Shown here: positions 1 to 11,362 of the stretch, piece after piece
How positions within the stretch are numbered: the first letter of the stretch is position 1
How the letters are laid out: each line of letters begins with the position of its first letter
DNA from: Cladosporium sp. IMV 00045
Taxonomy: Eukaryota > Ascomycota > Dothideomycetes > Cladosporiales > Cladosporiaceae
Assembly (NCBI GenBank): GCA_001931905.2
Contig: MSJI02000940.1
Location: forward strand, 62,001-126,000
DNA length: 64,000 nt
Reading direction: 5' to 3'
Notes under the pieces: generated by a model
Told to the model about the DNA's origin: nothing
Seen by the model: the letters and a program-made list of their open reading frames with translations, nothing else
The model's database searches: none
Program-made: the position numbers and the translations under genes

Positions 1-976
1 ACATCGGTGCTCTATCAGATGTTGAAGAATGGCAGCAGCAGTATCGCCAGTTAGATGGCAAATTGAATGCTTGGAAGTTCAGCCTCCCGAGTGATCACGG
101 CAATATGTCGCGGATGTTCGACCCCAACAGTAGCAGCAAGATCAACTGCATCTGGATTATGCTGCATATCACGTATCATACGTAAGTGGATGCAGCCCAA
201 ATTCTTGCATGAGTGGAAGTGACTAACGTAAGCAAAGTACCGTCATTCGGCTACATTCATCTGCAGCTTATCCGACCACAAGATCTCCGATTTTCACGCC
301 TTCTTACAGCGCCAGTCAAAGGTGCCACTCTGCCGTCGAAGACATCGGTACCTTGTGTACCTACGTCAGAAACAACAACATGCTCACGAAACTCGGCCCA
401 CCTTTTGCATTCAGTTTGTGGGTGGCTGCTCGATTGCTACTCGTCCACGGATCGACGATAGACCACCAAGTCAACCCAGCAATCCACCCACTTGTCGAAA
501 CGCTGCGAGAGATGGGCTATTACTACGACGTCGCACAACGATACGCCATTCTTCTGTCCCGTGTTCTTGAAGAATACCACGACAGTGAACGCGCACCACC
601 AGACATGAACGGCGTCCGCGAAACCCCTTCGACCGTTCGCATTCTAGCAGACATGCGTCGGTGCGCCTACGATCTAGACTTCCTCATCTCTCGCCAGCCC
701 AAGCCTGCGAATGCCAAATTGAATGTCGTCACACCCGCGCGCACGCCAGCGCCAAACGAGCTCGAATACCTGGACGTCTTCGACTTTTTCAACATGCCTC
801 GACTGCCGATTTCTGCTGGCGTTGACGCAGGCATGGGAATGAATGGCAACGCCACCGGCGGTGGGGACGCTGGCACTGAGTATCAGCCTTTGGAGGGAAA
901 TGGTACTAATGAATTTAATATCACGAATTTTATGTACGATGCGAATTCGGATTGGTTTATGAAGAACACGACTTGA
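1..976 (+). CDS. Fungal-specific transcription factor, C-terminal part (5' end outside window)
   Basis: Partial gene. An open frame from base 3 is joined across a 56-nt intron (182-237; donor GTAAGT, branch CTAAC) to an exon ending at 976, giving the last 305 residues. The segment has the character of the fungal_trans (middle homology) region of Zn(II)2Cys6 regulators: a WQQQYRQLDGKLNAWKFSLP stretch, a helical IWIMLHITYHT segment, and PPFAFSLWVAARLLLVHGS, a recurrent motif in this family. The DNA-binding domain would lie upstream, outside the window. The C-terminal tail is rich in Gly, Asn and Asp, typical of a disordered end. The target pathway cannot be deduced. The family assignment rests on motif resemblance only. 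Confidence 0.75.
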
Positions 977-1024
977 TCTGGATAGAAAGTCGGGCATTGA
1001 ATCTATGTAGCACAGGACAAAAGC

Positions 1025-2347
1025 TTACGATGATACTATCTCATCAAGCAGCTTCACGTATCCCTTGATTTCCTCCTCTGTGACTTCGTTAGCATTCGCG
1101 TTGCGTTATAAGATTGCCTTGGTAGAAGCGGATAGCTGACTCACCAGTGTTGTAATGCAACAAGCTAACCCTCACGACACCATCCACAGGATCAAGGCCG
1201 AGAATGTCCTCACAAAGACGGTTCGAGTAAAACGCGCCCCATCTGCACGCATACTCGCTCCTCGCCTCAATTGCCTCAACTACATCCCTACTCCTGCGGC
1301 CCTTGATAGTGAAGCTAATCACAGGCACACGCTTCTCCTTATCGGCCACCGGCTCACCATGAATCCTGTACAAATCCGGCTTAGAATTAAGGTAATCGAT
1401 CAGTATGCTCTGCAATTTCTCCTCATGCGCCGCGATTTGCTCCCAAGGCGTCTTCTGCAAGTACGCGCAGACCTCAGGAATCGAAGCGGTCAGCTCGTAG
1501 TTCGCCGCGGCGAGGCCGAGCTTGTTCTCCAGCCCGTCGGTGGGTTTGAAGAAGTGGCCGAGCGAGCGCATAGACTGCTGCGCGGAGCGAGAGGCGTACA
1601 GCGACGCGATGTGCGGCCCATACAGCTTGTACCATGAAAAGGAGTAGAAGTCCACACCGAGGTCGCGCACGTCGATGGCGCGGTGCGGCGCGTAGGCCAC
1701 GGCGTCGACGCAGATGAGGGCCCCTGGGATGGTGTGCACGGCTGCCGCGATGGATTTGACGTCGTTGATCGTGCCGAGGATGTTGGAGGTGTGCGTGCAG
1801 GTTACCAGCTTGGTCTTCGGGCTCAGGAGACCTTTCAGGACTTGCACGTCAAGGTGCGGGTTTTGCTTGTCGGGCGAGTCCCACCAAATGAGTTTGCAAC
1901 CGCGCCATTCGGCCAGCTGCACCCACGAGGCGATGTTGGCTTCGTGGTCGAGCTTGCTGACGATGATTTCCGAGTCGGGCGTGATGTGTTCGTAGAGACT
2001 GAGGCTGAGGTTGCGGAAGAGTTGGGTTGTGGATGGGCCCAGGACTACTTCGTCTGTGCCTGCGTTGATGTATTTCGCCACGGCGGCGGAGCCTGCTTCG
2101 AAGAGACGGGTGGATTCTCGCCCGATCTTGTAGGAGGCGCCTAGTTGGACGTTGTTGGATGAGAGGTAGTTGGTGATGGAATCGATTACGGTCTTCAGTA
2201 CTTGACTTCCACCCGCCTGGAATGCGTGTCATCAGTTGGGGTCCATATAGTAGGATGTTGACTGCTACTTGCGTTATCGAAATAGACCTGTTCATGGTCT
2301 AAAGCGGGGAATTGAGATCTCACGGACTTCACGTCGAAGGAAGACAT
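1025..2347 (-). CDS. Class V aminotransferase / cysteine desulfurase-like PLP enzyme
   Basis: Three exons (2347-2273, 2216-1145, 1077-1025) encode 399 aa. The first intron (2217-2272) has a GCAAGT donor, a GC-AG intron; using the nearby GT breaks the frame. The second (1078-1144) is an ordinary GTGAGT intron. The product opens with an FPALD...VYFDNAGGSQ start typical of the family. It has DHEAN (115-119), THTSNILG (166-173), the PLP-pyridine Asp in CVDAVAYAPHR (D196), and the Schiff-base Lys222 in FSWYKLYGPH. It ends with the HYNTEEEI helix found in class V members. The lysine context resembles the subgroup annotated as cysteine desulfurase-like (SufS/VC1184 type) rather than mitochondrial Nfs1. 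No targeting peptide is visible, so a cytosolic enzyme is likely. The substrate is unknown. Confidence 0.85.
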
Positions 2348-2689
2348 CCTGTAAGAACGGCAATTGACTTTTGATAAGTGTTTGTCAAGAAGTAATAAGA
2401 TGGAAAGATGTTAGCAAAAGCTCGCAGGATAATTTTGCACCTTCCTGATTGAGCATGCAGATGAAGACGCCCTTGATGAGAGAAGACGCCCTACGCCCGC
2501 GTGAGCAAGTGGAGACAGAATTGCCGAAGCCCGGCGACATGATGAGCAGACTACTTAACGATATCGATAGAGCAAAGCGATCTAGACATGCTAAAAATCG
2601 TCGATTGCTGATTAAGACAGTGAATAGTCCCTCATGTTCCACGAAAATTTACCATCTCCATCATCTTGAAACCGAAAAAGATTCGCCGT
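2348..2689. other. Intergenic, upstream of the aminotransferase
   Basis: 342 bases between the aminotransferase start and the stop of the next minus-strand gene. It must hold the aminotransferase promoter and the 3' end of the upstream gene. No convincing gene is seen. Confidence 0.6.
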
Positions 2690-4491
2690 TCAAAACAAGG
2701 CGACCGCCTGAGCATTGTGTTGCAAGAAGTACTCATAAAGCTCGACGAATCCCTCTCTATCAACATCGTACTTGTCCATTCTTCCACTTCGGAGTGCATC
2801 TAGGTGTGTCGAAGTGCCCGCTTCCCTCGTCAATAGCCTCTGCTGGCCCCAGATCAAATGCACCACACTCTTACACAACACGCGTGTCCGAAACCCTTCA
2901 TCACCGGTGAAAGAACTGCCTTTTTCGATTTGATGCGCCCCCCAAGCGTCTTGAGGGTCTTTTGAGGGGTTTTGCTTGATTGCCTCTTCTTGAATCTGGC
3001 GTTGAGCTAGCTCACCGCCGCCTTGTCTGTGTGCGACAAGGCCTGAAAATGCAACTATTTTGACGATCGCTTCGGATTCCTCCGGTGGACCGACGAGAAC
3101 AGTCTCTTCGTAACCGTCGGTAACCTCTTTCGAGTACGGGCTGGTATTGATCATGGACTCTAGATTCAAACACTCCATACGATTCTGGTCGAATTCCTCT
3201 GTACGACCGTCAGTCAAGGGGGAAACAGCAAGCTGTTCCAACAATGACTACTTACCATCCTTGAAAGTCGGGGGCCAGTAATAGATGACATCTGCACACA
3301 GGCGCATTTCGCGACTCAAATCGCTCGCAATGTCCACGATGTCGGACAGCTCACCGCGGAAAGTCTCAGGAAAGTGAGACTGATGCGATTGCTTTAGAGA
3401 GTACAAAGGGCTTAGCAATCTTTCAAGAGCCATCTTCACTCTCAACTTGGCTGTTTCGTAATCTTCCAAGCGGAATGCCGCCTCTTCATTGAAGCGAACG
3501 CATCGTGCTGCTCGCGATTTCGTCCGCTGGTATCCTGAAAGTCCGATCAGTTTAAGGTTCGGGCACACGTGCGGCGAAGGTCTCATGAACGAGACATACC
3601 ATCATTTACCCTTTGCCTATGCTCGAGCATCTCAAGCTCTTCGATCTGCTCAGACGTGCCCCCCAGCCACAAAGCGGAAAATATGTGCTCTCTCAACGCA
3701 GCGCTGATAATTCCGGCAAGCAAAGCTGTCATTGTTTCCGAGCCAGCAAGAAGATTGTCCCAATCCTCCACGCCATTTGGTCCTCCATCGGCGAGGCATC
3801 CAATGTAGCGGATCAGGTGAGTATTTTCCGCATTACGGCAGAGACGGCTGGTAAGGCCTTGTGGCCGTATATAGCTCTGCAGAGGTGTATTCGCGAACTC
3901 TCGAGCAAACCGTAAGATTAGAGCTCGCAGATCATGGATTCTCCTGCAAACCTCGCGGTCTCTGGTCTCCTCGTCTGTGATTTCCAAGAGAATTGGCGAG
4001 ACGTTCGAAGATATGGATGATCGAGCGGAGCGGGCAAATCCAGGCATTTCAGCAGTAAGTGAGTGCGAGTTTGGGCGATTGAACGAATTGGGTAGTTCGG
4101 GGTAAGCGTTCGAGTCCGATCCGTTTGAGGTCGATCCATTAGAGCCTTGCCAGTGATAATCGGGAGGTCGGTCATCCATAGAAGACCGTACTTCCGCTAG
4201 GAGTTGCTCTTCGGCACGCGCATCCTGTTTCGCGGCACGGGTGGACAATGCAGACTTGGACGGACTCAGGTTTCTTTGCGGGCTTGAAGGGGTTGGGCCT
4301 CGCTCAAGCCTTTGAGGAAAGGAAACATGGCGCTTGTTCGGTGAAGGTGATCTATCTGGACTGGGTCTGGGAGGGGGTACGCGGGTCAAGGGCATCGCGT
4401 CCACTTTGTGCCGTCCTAGTCGTCTGGCTGGATCCAGTGTTTGGGGCATCGAGCCGTGTCCAGAAAACATGCTATCAACCTTCTCTTCCAT
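2690..4491 (-). CDS. Hypothetical protein, Ser/Pro-rich N-terminus and helical C-terminal region
   Basis: Three exons (4491-3600, 3534-3256, 3198-2690) encode about 559 aa. Both introns are 57-65 nt, phase 1, with GTATGT and GTAAGT donors. The joined frame runs without interruption, and each junction falls inside a continuous helical sequence. Residues 1-170 are low-complexity, with repeated SPS/SPN/PSP motifs suited to proline-directed phosphorylation, a basic PNKRHVSFPQRLER patch and a run of Ser/Asn. From about residue 175 the protein is predicted alpha-helical (REVCRRIHDLRALILRFARE...). I do not recognise a named domain. The gene looks intact. A regulatory or scaffold role could be guessed from composition but nothing fixes it. 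Confidence 0.75.
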
Positions 4492-6674
4492 GATATGAAT
4501 GACTGCACGTTCAACTGCTGGCCATGAATGGCAGGTCCATCACTGTCATGCGCGTATTTTTCCAAAGCTTGCGACACGACACCGGAAACAAACAAACGAG
4601 ACAAGGAAATTGTTTATCTCATGCCCCCTTGCGCGAAGCATACATTCCTGCGTCCCCGGAACACTGTCATGGCTTGCTTTCCCACGTGTTCCATTGACGC
4701 AGGATTGCAACATCGCTGATATGATGCTGATGATTCTTTGGTGTCAATGCGTACACGAATGGCAGATACAAAAGACGATTACCAGGGGACAAGGATGATG
4801 CCGCCAGTGTTACTCCGTGCCAGTTTGAGGCACGAGATTCCGCCTGAGGCATCAATGTTGGTGAAACGTAAGAAACTCCATTCTTTTGCCGAGCATGTTC
4901 ACTCCTCCATCAGACAGATGATGATGACATCTTGGACATCTTTTCAAACATCGTCTTTCGCATCTCACAATGCACACTTCAACATCTCCGGATGTCGCTT
5001 TCCTTCCATGACGGGGAACCAGCACCGGTGCAATCCTTCAGGCTAGATAGAGCATAGAATGTTTGCTGCGCCTCGGTTCCCGCGCCTTCGATGGAAGCGC
5101 TAGAAAACGAGCACCGTCTCTCGGTAGCGCATTCTGAGGCATCTCATTCATCCGTTTTCTTGCGGATGACATGGCATCTGCATCCTTAGTACTGACGCCG
5201 CAATACGTACAGCTTTCCTATTGCACCGTTAAGCGAGACGGCCGATAGCCGACATGCCAAGTCGACATCAACCTCGATGCAGTCTACGGCTCTCCACTGT
5301 CAGGTCACATGAATGAGCGGCGCTCCGAGGAGTTCATGTGGTGCATTCAGCCACAGATAGAAGCTCTGCAATAAGCGAAGAACCAAGGTATAAGACAGAC
5401 CAAGTGTCCAGGTCTTAAGAATCAACAGAAATCGCAAACATACCAAATCCTCAACGACGTCCAAACCATGAACGGAACACCCTGCCCGTATCCTCTCCTT
5501 GATGGAGCGAATGACGACTCCTCTACGCCCGGGGCCTTTTTCTTTCGCCGCAAGAATAAGAAGACTTCTAACGCAACAGAGCAGCCTGCGAAGAGAGATG
5601 CTACAGCATCCACGAAGAAGGTTTATGAGCCATCTGTTGTGTCCTCTCAGAAGACTCTCGTTGGAACGGAGGAAACCAGCTCCTTGAATTCCGCCACAAC
5701 GAAGTAGAGGCCACATTCGGACTCCACATTTTCGTCCAGCAAATGGGATTTGGATGTTTTAAGGCTCTAATGGCCCGGATTGAAGCTATTAGTGGAAGAC
5801 ATTCGTGAGTGCATATCAGATCATGGCCTGTGTTATTGAAGGTTCTCACACTGATTCCGACGTTGCGAAAGGTGTAATGACAGGAACGTAGAATGTCACT
5901 TCGCAACTGGGCAGAATGCATGATGCTGGAAATGGCACGACTAGATACATACTGGAGATGATGGCTAATCAATGTGATGGGTATGATGAGGCGCAACCAC
6001 TGGCGGCGGGTGGCAGATTCCTGAGACTGTTGCCTGAAGTAGTAATTGTCACGGTCATTCATTATATCGGACATTTGCAGTCTTCATGTAAATCTAACGA
6101 ATCATCATGTCTTCGAACGAATTCACATATGTAGCAAGCGTGTGCCGTGATCTCTGTCGTCTCTTAGTGAGCTTCCCGTTGTCTACCTCCTAAGCCGTGC
6201 TCGAGTGTTGTGTACCGAATCTGTTGATGGTGTTTATAGTCGTTCATAGACTTCCTTACTGTTTGCATAGACAACGATGAGATATTTCAAAGAGTACCAA
6301 TTAACGAGGCTGCGTTGTTTGGACAGCCCGCAACAGCCGAACCTGCCGTTACGGTGGAACTTTCTTGTCTTTTCGTGACTACAGAATACTGCCAACCACG
6401 TATATTTCAGCACAAAAGAGGCTTGATCCATAAACAGGTTGATGTATGTCACACAAAGTCAGCCCTACGCGCCATCCTTATATACCAAGAACCAGGCACA
6501 TCCTGATTTAGGTTCGTTCACGATTGGACCGCAGCAGACAAACAGTGGGGTCTTGGACGACGTAGCTTTGACTTGGCAAACGACCGCCTCTCATCACATA
6601 ACATACTCCTCACTTGCCTCACACTTGAGTCAAGCACGTCTCATCTACATCAAAAACCTCATCTTCTAAGCAAG
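4492..6674. other. 2.2 kb intergenic region
   Basis: Long spacer between two divergent genes, so it should contain both promoters. Open frames on both strands are short or of unlikely composition, apart from the candidate small ORF at 5468-5707. A run of five GATGAT-type units lies near 4915-4930. No transposon-like or RIP-like composition is seen. Confidence 0.6.
5468..5707 (+). CDS. Candidate small protein (79 aa), uncertain
   Basis: A single-exon frame starting at an ATG preceded by CCAAACC, behind an A-rich leader and a TATAAG motif about 75 bases upstream. The translation is hydrophilic and Ser/Thr/Lys/Asn-rich (GAFFFRRKNKKTSNATEQPA in the middle). It uses AAG strongly over AAA for lysine, as the real genes nearby do. 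No signal peptide, membrane segment or known domain is visible. It might be a small intrinsically disordered protein or the last exon of a longer gene. Chance occurrence cannot be excluded. Confidence 0.35.
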   Translation: MNGTPCPYPLLDGANDDSSTPGAFFFRRKNKKTSNATEQPAKRDATASTKKVYEPSVVSSQKTLVGTEETSSLNSATTK

Positions 6675-8426
6675 ATGGCAGAAGCAGCGTCAGGCATCAC
6701 CTCACGCTTTGCGAAACTCAATCCCTTCGCTGGCGGAAAGACAGACGAAGAGGACCTAGGCCAGACGATCGACAGCACCTCGGTCGCTGGAGGTGGCCAT
6801 GCTGCCCGCAAGTCTAAAATCACAGAGAAAGAATTAGCAGTCAGCGACGCCATCAAAGCGCTTCTGGTGAAGAACAAAGTCTTAAGCCCAGCCGATGCTG
6901 GCGTTGGCAGCGACGCCCAGCCACCAGCCCTCAAGGCACTTCTGGACAAGTCGCATATCAATGTCCCAAGCTACGTTACGGACCGCTCACACCCTCTGCC
7001 AGAGTACTTCATCAGCTCGAGTCACAACACCTACTTGACGGCTCACCAGCTCTACGGTAGCTCTACGGCAACGGCGTATGAGACGGCATTGCTGAACGGC
7101 GCCAGGTGCGTCGAGATCGACGCTTGGGACGATTCAGATCATCCTGACGAGCCGAAAGTGACTCACGGCTACACACTCACGTCGAACCTGCCATTCCGCG
7201 CTGTCTGTGAGACTATTCGTGATGTTGTTGATCACGAGGCCAAGGAGAACGCCGACCACGATTGTCACGCAGCCCCGATCATGATCTCCCTGGAGAACCA
7301 CTGCGCACCCCACGGCCAGATGAGACTCGCTCAGATCATGCAGGAAGTCTGGGGCGATCGTCTTCTCAGCAAAGCAGTCCGCGAACACGGCCACCAGGAG
7401 CAAGAAGGCAAAAGCGGCCATGTGACCTTGCAAGAACTCGGCAACAAGATCGCCGTCATGGTCGAGTATCACTTCGTCGACGAGCCCGAAAGCAGCGACT
7501 CTTCCTCGGACGAAGACGACGACGAGAAGACCAAAGCCGAGCACCAAAAATACCGCGAGGAGAAGAAGAAAGCTGCCGAATCCCCCATCATCCCCGAACT
7601 CGCCGCCCTCGGCGTGTACGCGCAATCCGTCAAACCGCGCGACCAGTCCTGGCTCGGAGGCGCCCTCAAAGACGGCCCCCACCACCAACTCATCAACATC
7701 TCCGAGTCTGGCGCGGCCAAACTCCTCACCGACCACGCCCCCGCCATGGCCCGCCACAACGCCCACCACCTGATGCGCGTCTACCCGAAAGGCACGCGCA
7801 TCTTCTCGCACAACCTCTACGCCTGCCGCATGTGGGGGATTGGCGCCCAAGTCGCCGCGCTCAACATGCAGACCTTCGACCACGCCATGCAAATCAACGA
7901 AGCGCTCTTCGCCGGCTCCGACGGCTACGTGCTCAAACCCGCCGCGCTGCGCGCCGGCGGCAGCGGCAAACTCAGCACGGGGCGGACGAAGCGCTTGCGT
8001 CTGCACGTCGGCGGCGCGACCGCCATCCCCACGCCCGAAGACTACGCCGCGGACGACATGAAGCCCTACCTGACGTGCACGCTGGTGCACCCGGACGTGC
8101 ACAGCGGGGGCAAGTACGCGAAGCGCAAGACGTCGCCGTACCGCCAGCACCGGCTGGGGTTCATGCACAAGGGCGAGAACCCGCCCGTCGCGGACCCCGT
8201 GTGGGACGAGCCGCTGGAGTGGGAGTATGAGGAGAACGAGCTCGTTTTCTTGCGCATGTACCTCAAGAGCGACGATAGTTGGGCCCGGAACCCGATGTTT
8301 GCTTGCGCCGCGGTCAGGTTGGAGTATGTGGCGCAGGGGTGGGTTTTCATCCGTATGTTGGATTTGAAGGGGAGGGAGACGCATTGTACACTGCTGGTGA
8401 GGTTTGAGTTTGAGGATGTGCAGTGA
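6675..8426 (+). CDS. Phosphoinositide-specific phospholipase C (X-Y-C2 architecture)
   Basis: Intron-free, 583 aa, starting at the ATG in AAGCAAGATGG. An upstream in-frame ATG at 6573 would add 34 residues of unlikely composition. Hydrolyses PI(4,5)P2 to inositol trisphosphate and diacylglycerol. The X domain has both catalytic histidines: His117 in ISSSHNTYLTAHQLYG and His164 in THGYTLTS. Calcium-site acids are in RCVEIDAWDD (E147, D149) and Glu207 lies in ISLENHC. An acidic linker (269-303, SSDSSSDEDDDEK) separates X from Y. The Y domain has SHNLYACRMWGIGAQVAALN. A C2 domain follows from about residue 445. No PH domain or clear EF-hands are visible; the first 100 residues are short, as in many small fungal PLCs. 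Probably a peripheral membrane, calcium-regulated enzyme. Confidence 0.95.
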   Translation: MAEAASGITSRFAKLNPFAGGKTDEEDLGQTIDSTSVAGGGHAARKSKITEKELAVSDAIKALLVKNKVLSPADAGVGSDAQPPALKALLDKSHINVPSYVTDRSHPLPEYFISSSHNTYLTAHQLYGSSTATAYETALLNGARCVEIDAWDDSDHPDEPKVTHGYTLTSNLPFRAVCETIRDVVDHEAKENADHDCHAAPIMISLENHCAPHGQMRLAQIMQEVWGDRLLSKAVREHGHQEQEGKSGHVTLQELGNKIAVMVEYHFVDEPESSDSSSDEDDDEKTKAEHQKYREEKKKAAESPIIPELAALGVYAQSVKPRDQSWLGGALKDGPHHQLINISESGAAKLLTDHAPAMARHNAHHLMRVYPKGTRIFSHNLYACRMWGIGAQVAALNMQTFDHAMQINEALFAGSDGYVLKPAALRAGGSGKLSTGRTKRLRLHVGGATAIPTPEDYAADDMKPYLTCTLVHPDVHSGGKYAKRKTSPYRQHRLGFMHKGENPPVADPVWDEPLEWEYEENELVFLRMYLKSDDSWARNPMFACAAVRLEYVAQGWVFIRMLDLKGRETHCTLLVRFEFEDVQ

Positions 8427-9487
8427 GTGGGGGAGACGGCGGGTTTAAAGGTCATGAGAAATGAATTCGACGTGCTTGATGACTTGTCTATTTGCTTGGT
8501 GAATCTTCTACATGCTTGGGGCGCGCTGCTGGGAACCTGTTTGTTCGAGCCTCAATTGTTTCGTCCATCCTCCATGTCGCGTGTCTCTCTTGGTTGATAG
8601 ACGACGTGGCGCTGAAAGACTATATGTAGTTCGCCGAGTAAATCTTCGTGAAGCACCAACACGATGCTCGGGGAAACTCCAGTGCACCCACCATGGGCCA
8701 TAGCATGGGCGGCGGAACACGCGAAGTGAAGAGCTGCGACAAAGTCGAACAAGCACCAATTTGACAGCTGAAGACATTTTCCAAAAGCACAATGGGAACT
8801 TCAGAATGTTTGACGACGACAGACGGGCATTCATTCCTTGACATCGACTGTACTACATGCATCCAGGTCTCTCGATCCAACCCAGACGTGAACAGAGTCA
8901 TACCGACCATCGTCATCCACCCTTTCCACTTCTCCATACGAGGCTAGACGAGCCATGAGCGCAGCAAGCATCGTTGCCCCAAATTTGCAATCCTCCCACA
9001 TCCCACATCCTCTCATCACTCCACTTCGCCACCTCACGGCGGACACCACACTCCTTCCCTTCCCTTTCCCTTCCTTCCTCTCTCCTCTCAAGACGCCACA
9101 AGCCCTCGCATCAAAAGCAGCGAAGCGCGGCGTACATCGCCGTATTAACCAGGTCCACGCAAGCGCGCGAGCGCGCTGCGGTCTGGGTTTGTGGAGGCTT
9201 CAGGGCGGCACGCAAAGACCGGAAACAGACCAGCTGTTCCGGTCCGGCCGGTATGAAGCAACTCTAAGGGGGGATGGGGTGACAAATTATCAGAGCCAAA
9301 CAATAGCAGGCCAACGAGGGCCCGCGAGATTGAAAAGAATGGAAACGTTGCGACCAGTGGGGGTTGGTGCGGGTTCGGTTCTCCGTGTTGGTGGGGAAGG
9401 GTTCTCGGCGCGAGCAAGATGGCGTTTGCTCTCTGTTTGACGAAAAGCGAGAAACCTCGCACTTGACTCGGCGGCTCGAAGGTCCAT
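8427..9487. other. Intergenic region (convergent 3' ends)
   Basis: About 1.06 kb between the phospholipase stop and the stop of the minus-strand glycogen-binding-like gene. It holds two 3' untranslated regions and a pyrimidine-rich stretch near 9045-9090. No convincing gene is seen. Confidence 0.55.
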
Positions 9488-10291
9488 TTACCTGCGGACG
9501 ACGACGCCTTGGCGGCGAGTGGCGCGCTGGATCTTGACCTCGTCTTCAGACTCGGAAGAGCACTCAGACGAGTCGGAGTAGCCGCAGCGAGAGCCGCCGC
9601 AGTCGAGCTTGACGCGGGCGCCGGCGCGGGTGATGCCGTAGCGTTCGCAGGTGCAGCAGGAGGAAGTGCTGGAGACGGAAGACGGGGTGCTGGAGCCGGA
9701 GCTGCGGGAGGTGAGGGACGGGACGTCAGAGTCGGAGTCGGAGTCGGAGTCGGATTCCTCGTCTGAGTCTTCCTCGGAGTCTTCTGAGTCGTCGACGGAG
9801 GCGGCGGCGAATTTGGCGGCGAGCTGCTCGACGGTTGGGCCGGCGAAGGTCTCGGAGCGGAGAGCGGCGCTGGCGTGCGGCTTTTGGGGCTTCGGCGACT
9901 TGATCTGGGACGGGCTGAGAGAGCGGCCCTTTGGCACGTCAGAGACGCGGCGGGAAGCGCGGGCGGCCTTGTCGGTGGCAGCGGCGGCGGCGGGCTTGCC
10001 GGACGGGATGTCGAGGACGTTGAGCTTGCGGCCAGTGGTGGGCTCGACGACGGAGTCGCGGGCGGGGTCGTGGGAGACGTGGTAGCCGTCGATGATGTAG
10101 TAGTACCAGTAGCGCTGGCCCTGCTTGAGAGTCTTGCCCTGGAAGCGGAAAGTGCCCTTCCAGCCACCGGCCTTGTTGGCGTCCTTGGAGAGCGGGAGCT
10201 GCCCGTTGTAGTTGTCCCAGGAGCCGAGGAGGTGGACTGACTTGCAGTGCGCGGAAGTGCGGAGAGTGAAGTTGAGCTGGACAGCGGCCAT
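9488..10291 (-). CDS. AMPK-beta/CBM48-like carbohydrate-binding protein with acidic Ser/Asp tail
   Basis: 267 aa if started at the ATG at 10291 (MAAVQLNFTL...). A longer frame reaches 10381, but its extra residues look like leader sequence. Residues 4-95 resemble a glycogen-binding fold (AMPK1_CBM / CBM48): SVHLLGSWDNYNGQLPLSKD, then GWKGTFRF and QRYWYYYIIDGYHVSHDP, with conserved aromatic positions. After that come a basic Ser-rich stretch, a (D/S)n run (DSDEESDSDSDSDSD) suited to casein kinase 2, and a Cys-containing tail (SSCCTCERYG, CGGSRCGYSDSSEC). The final codons read CGC AGG TAA AT, which also forms a splice donor (AG|GTAAAT), so a further 3' exon is possible. Binding to glycogen or a starch-like polymer is inferred only from the domain. 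Confidence 0.8.
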   Translation of the reverse strand: MAAVQLNFTLRTSAHCKSVHLLGSWDNYNGQLPLSKDANKAGGWKGTFRFQGKTLKQGQRYWYYYIIDGYHVSHDPARDSVVEPTTGRKLNVLDIPSGKPAAAAATDKAARASRRVSDVPKGRSLSPSQIKSPKPQKPHASAALRSETFAGPTVEQLAAKFAAASVDDSEDSEEDSDEESDSDSDSDSDVPSLTSRSSGSSTPSSVSSTSSCCTCERYGITRAGARVKLDCGGSRCGYSDSSECSSESEDEVKIQRATRRQGVVVRR

Positions 10292-11362
10292 TGTGATGAT
10301 CGTGTTGGCGTTTGGTGATTTGTCGGGGAATAATCGAATACGAGAATAGTATTTGATGAGCAAGTAGAGCTGATTAGTCACGTGTTTGTTGTGTCTTTGT
10401 GATTTTCTGTTGATATGTCGACCGGCGACAGGATAATGCTAGATTTGGCGTTGGATTGGAATATTAGTGTGTGAGTGAGTATGGACAATGCGAGCACCAG
10501 GCTCTTGGGAACAAAAAAGATGAATTAAAAAAAAAAAAAAAAATCGTAACTAAAGACCAGCTCGTGAAATTGACAGGCTTGCTGAAGAAAGGAAAAGAAG
10601 AAGAACGTTCAAGAGAGGACTGAGGCGCGAATACTTATGGACAGTCGGACAGGCGAGGTGGACGGCAGGGCAGACAGACACTCATGGATGCAGTGTAATG
10701 CGACTATGGGACGCCCGCATGCCAGCGCTAAGAGGAGTGCTCGAGTGGACTTGCGAGGACGGTGGTGAGTGGTGGTGGGAGAGAGAGTGCAGGCGAGTGC
10801 AGGTGAGTGCAGACGAAGGCGTGAGGTTCGCGGTTAGAAGGGCTGAACGATTGGCTGGACGGGTGGGGCGAGGCGAAAGCGCTCTCGCCAGTCAGAGCAG
10901 GCGACGCTTGTGGAAGCTGCGGAGGCGGCAGGGATGTCGACGTGATGGCTCGCGTGCAGCACATCCTGTTGTTGTTATCTTTGGCACGCGGCGAGCGGGG
11001 GATGTGCCCGTCTTCACAATCCAGTATAGTCTCGCTGTCGTTGCTGTAGGGTATACTGTTGTTCCTGTGCATCACGCATTGGTCTCAGCGTCTATGTGCA
11101 GAGCGATAGACCCAGATGACTGTCTGCATTGCATTGCATTGCGTTGCTTGCTGTCGTTGACCGCGTGGGAATGCGCATTACCTGCTTCGGCAACTCCGGT
11201 GTTCGCGAAGAGAGCGCAGAGGATTAACGATGGCTGTGTTTGAAGGCTCGTAGCTCTGGAAGAAAAGAATGAAAAGGTATGCAATATAGTACACCAGACG
11301 GCACAGTAAAGCTATCCAATCGTCATGTCGAACACCCAGAACGCGCAAACAATAGCTCTGCC
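10292..11362. other. Intergenic region with A17 tract
   Basis: Contains the promoter and leader of the CBM48-like gene and the 3' end of the TinA-like gene. A homopolymer of 17 A lies at 10527-10543. No convincing gene is seen. Confidence 0.55.

Noticed and set aside
7134..8384. 416-aa open frame on the minus strand
   Set aside because: Antisense to the phospholipase C gene; Val/Gly/Arg-rich translation without domain, a by-product of GC-rich third positions.
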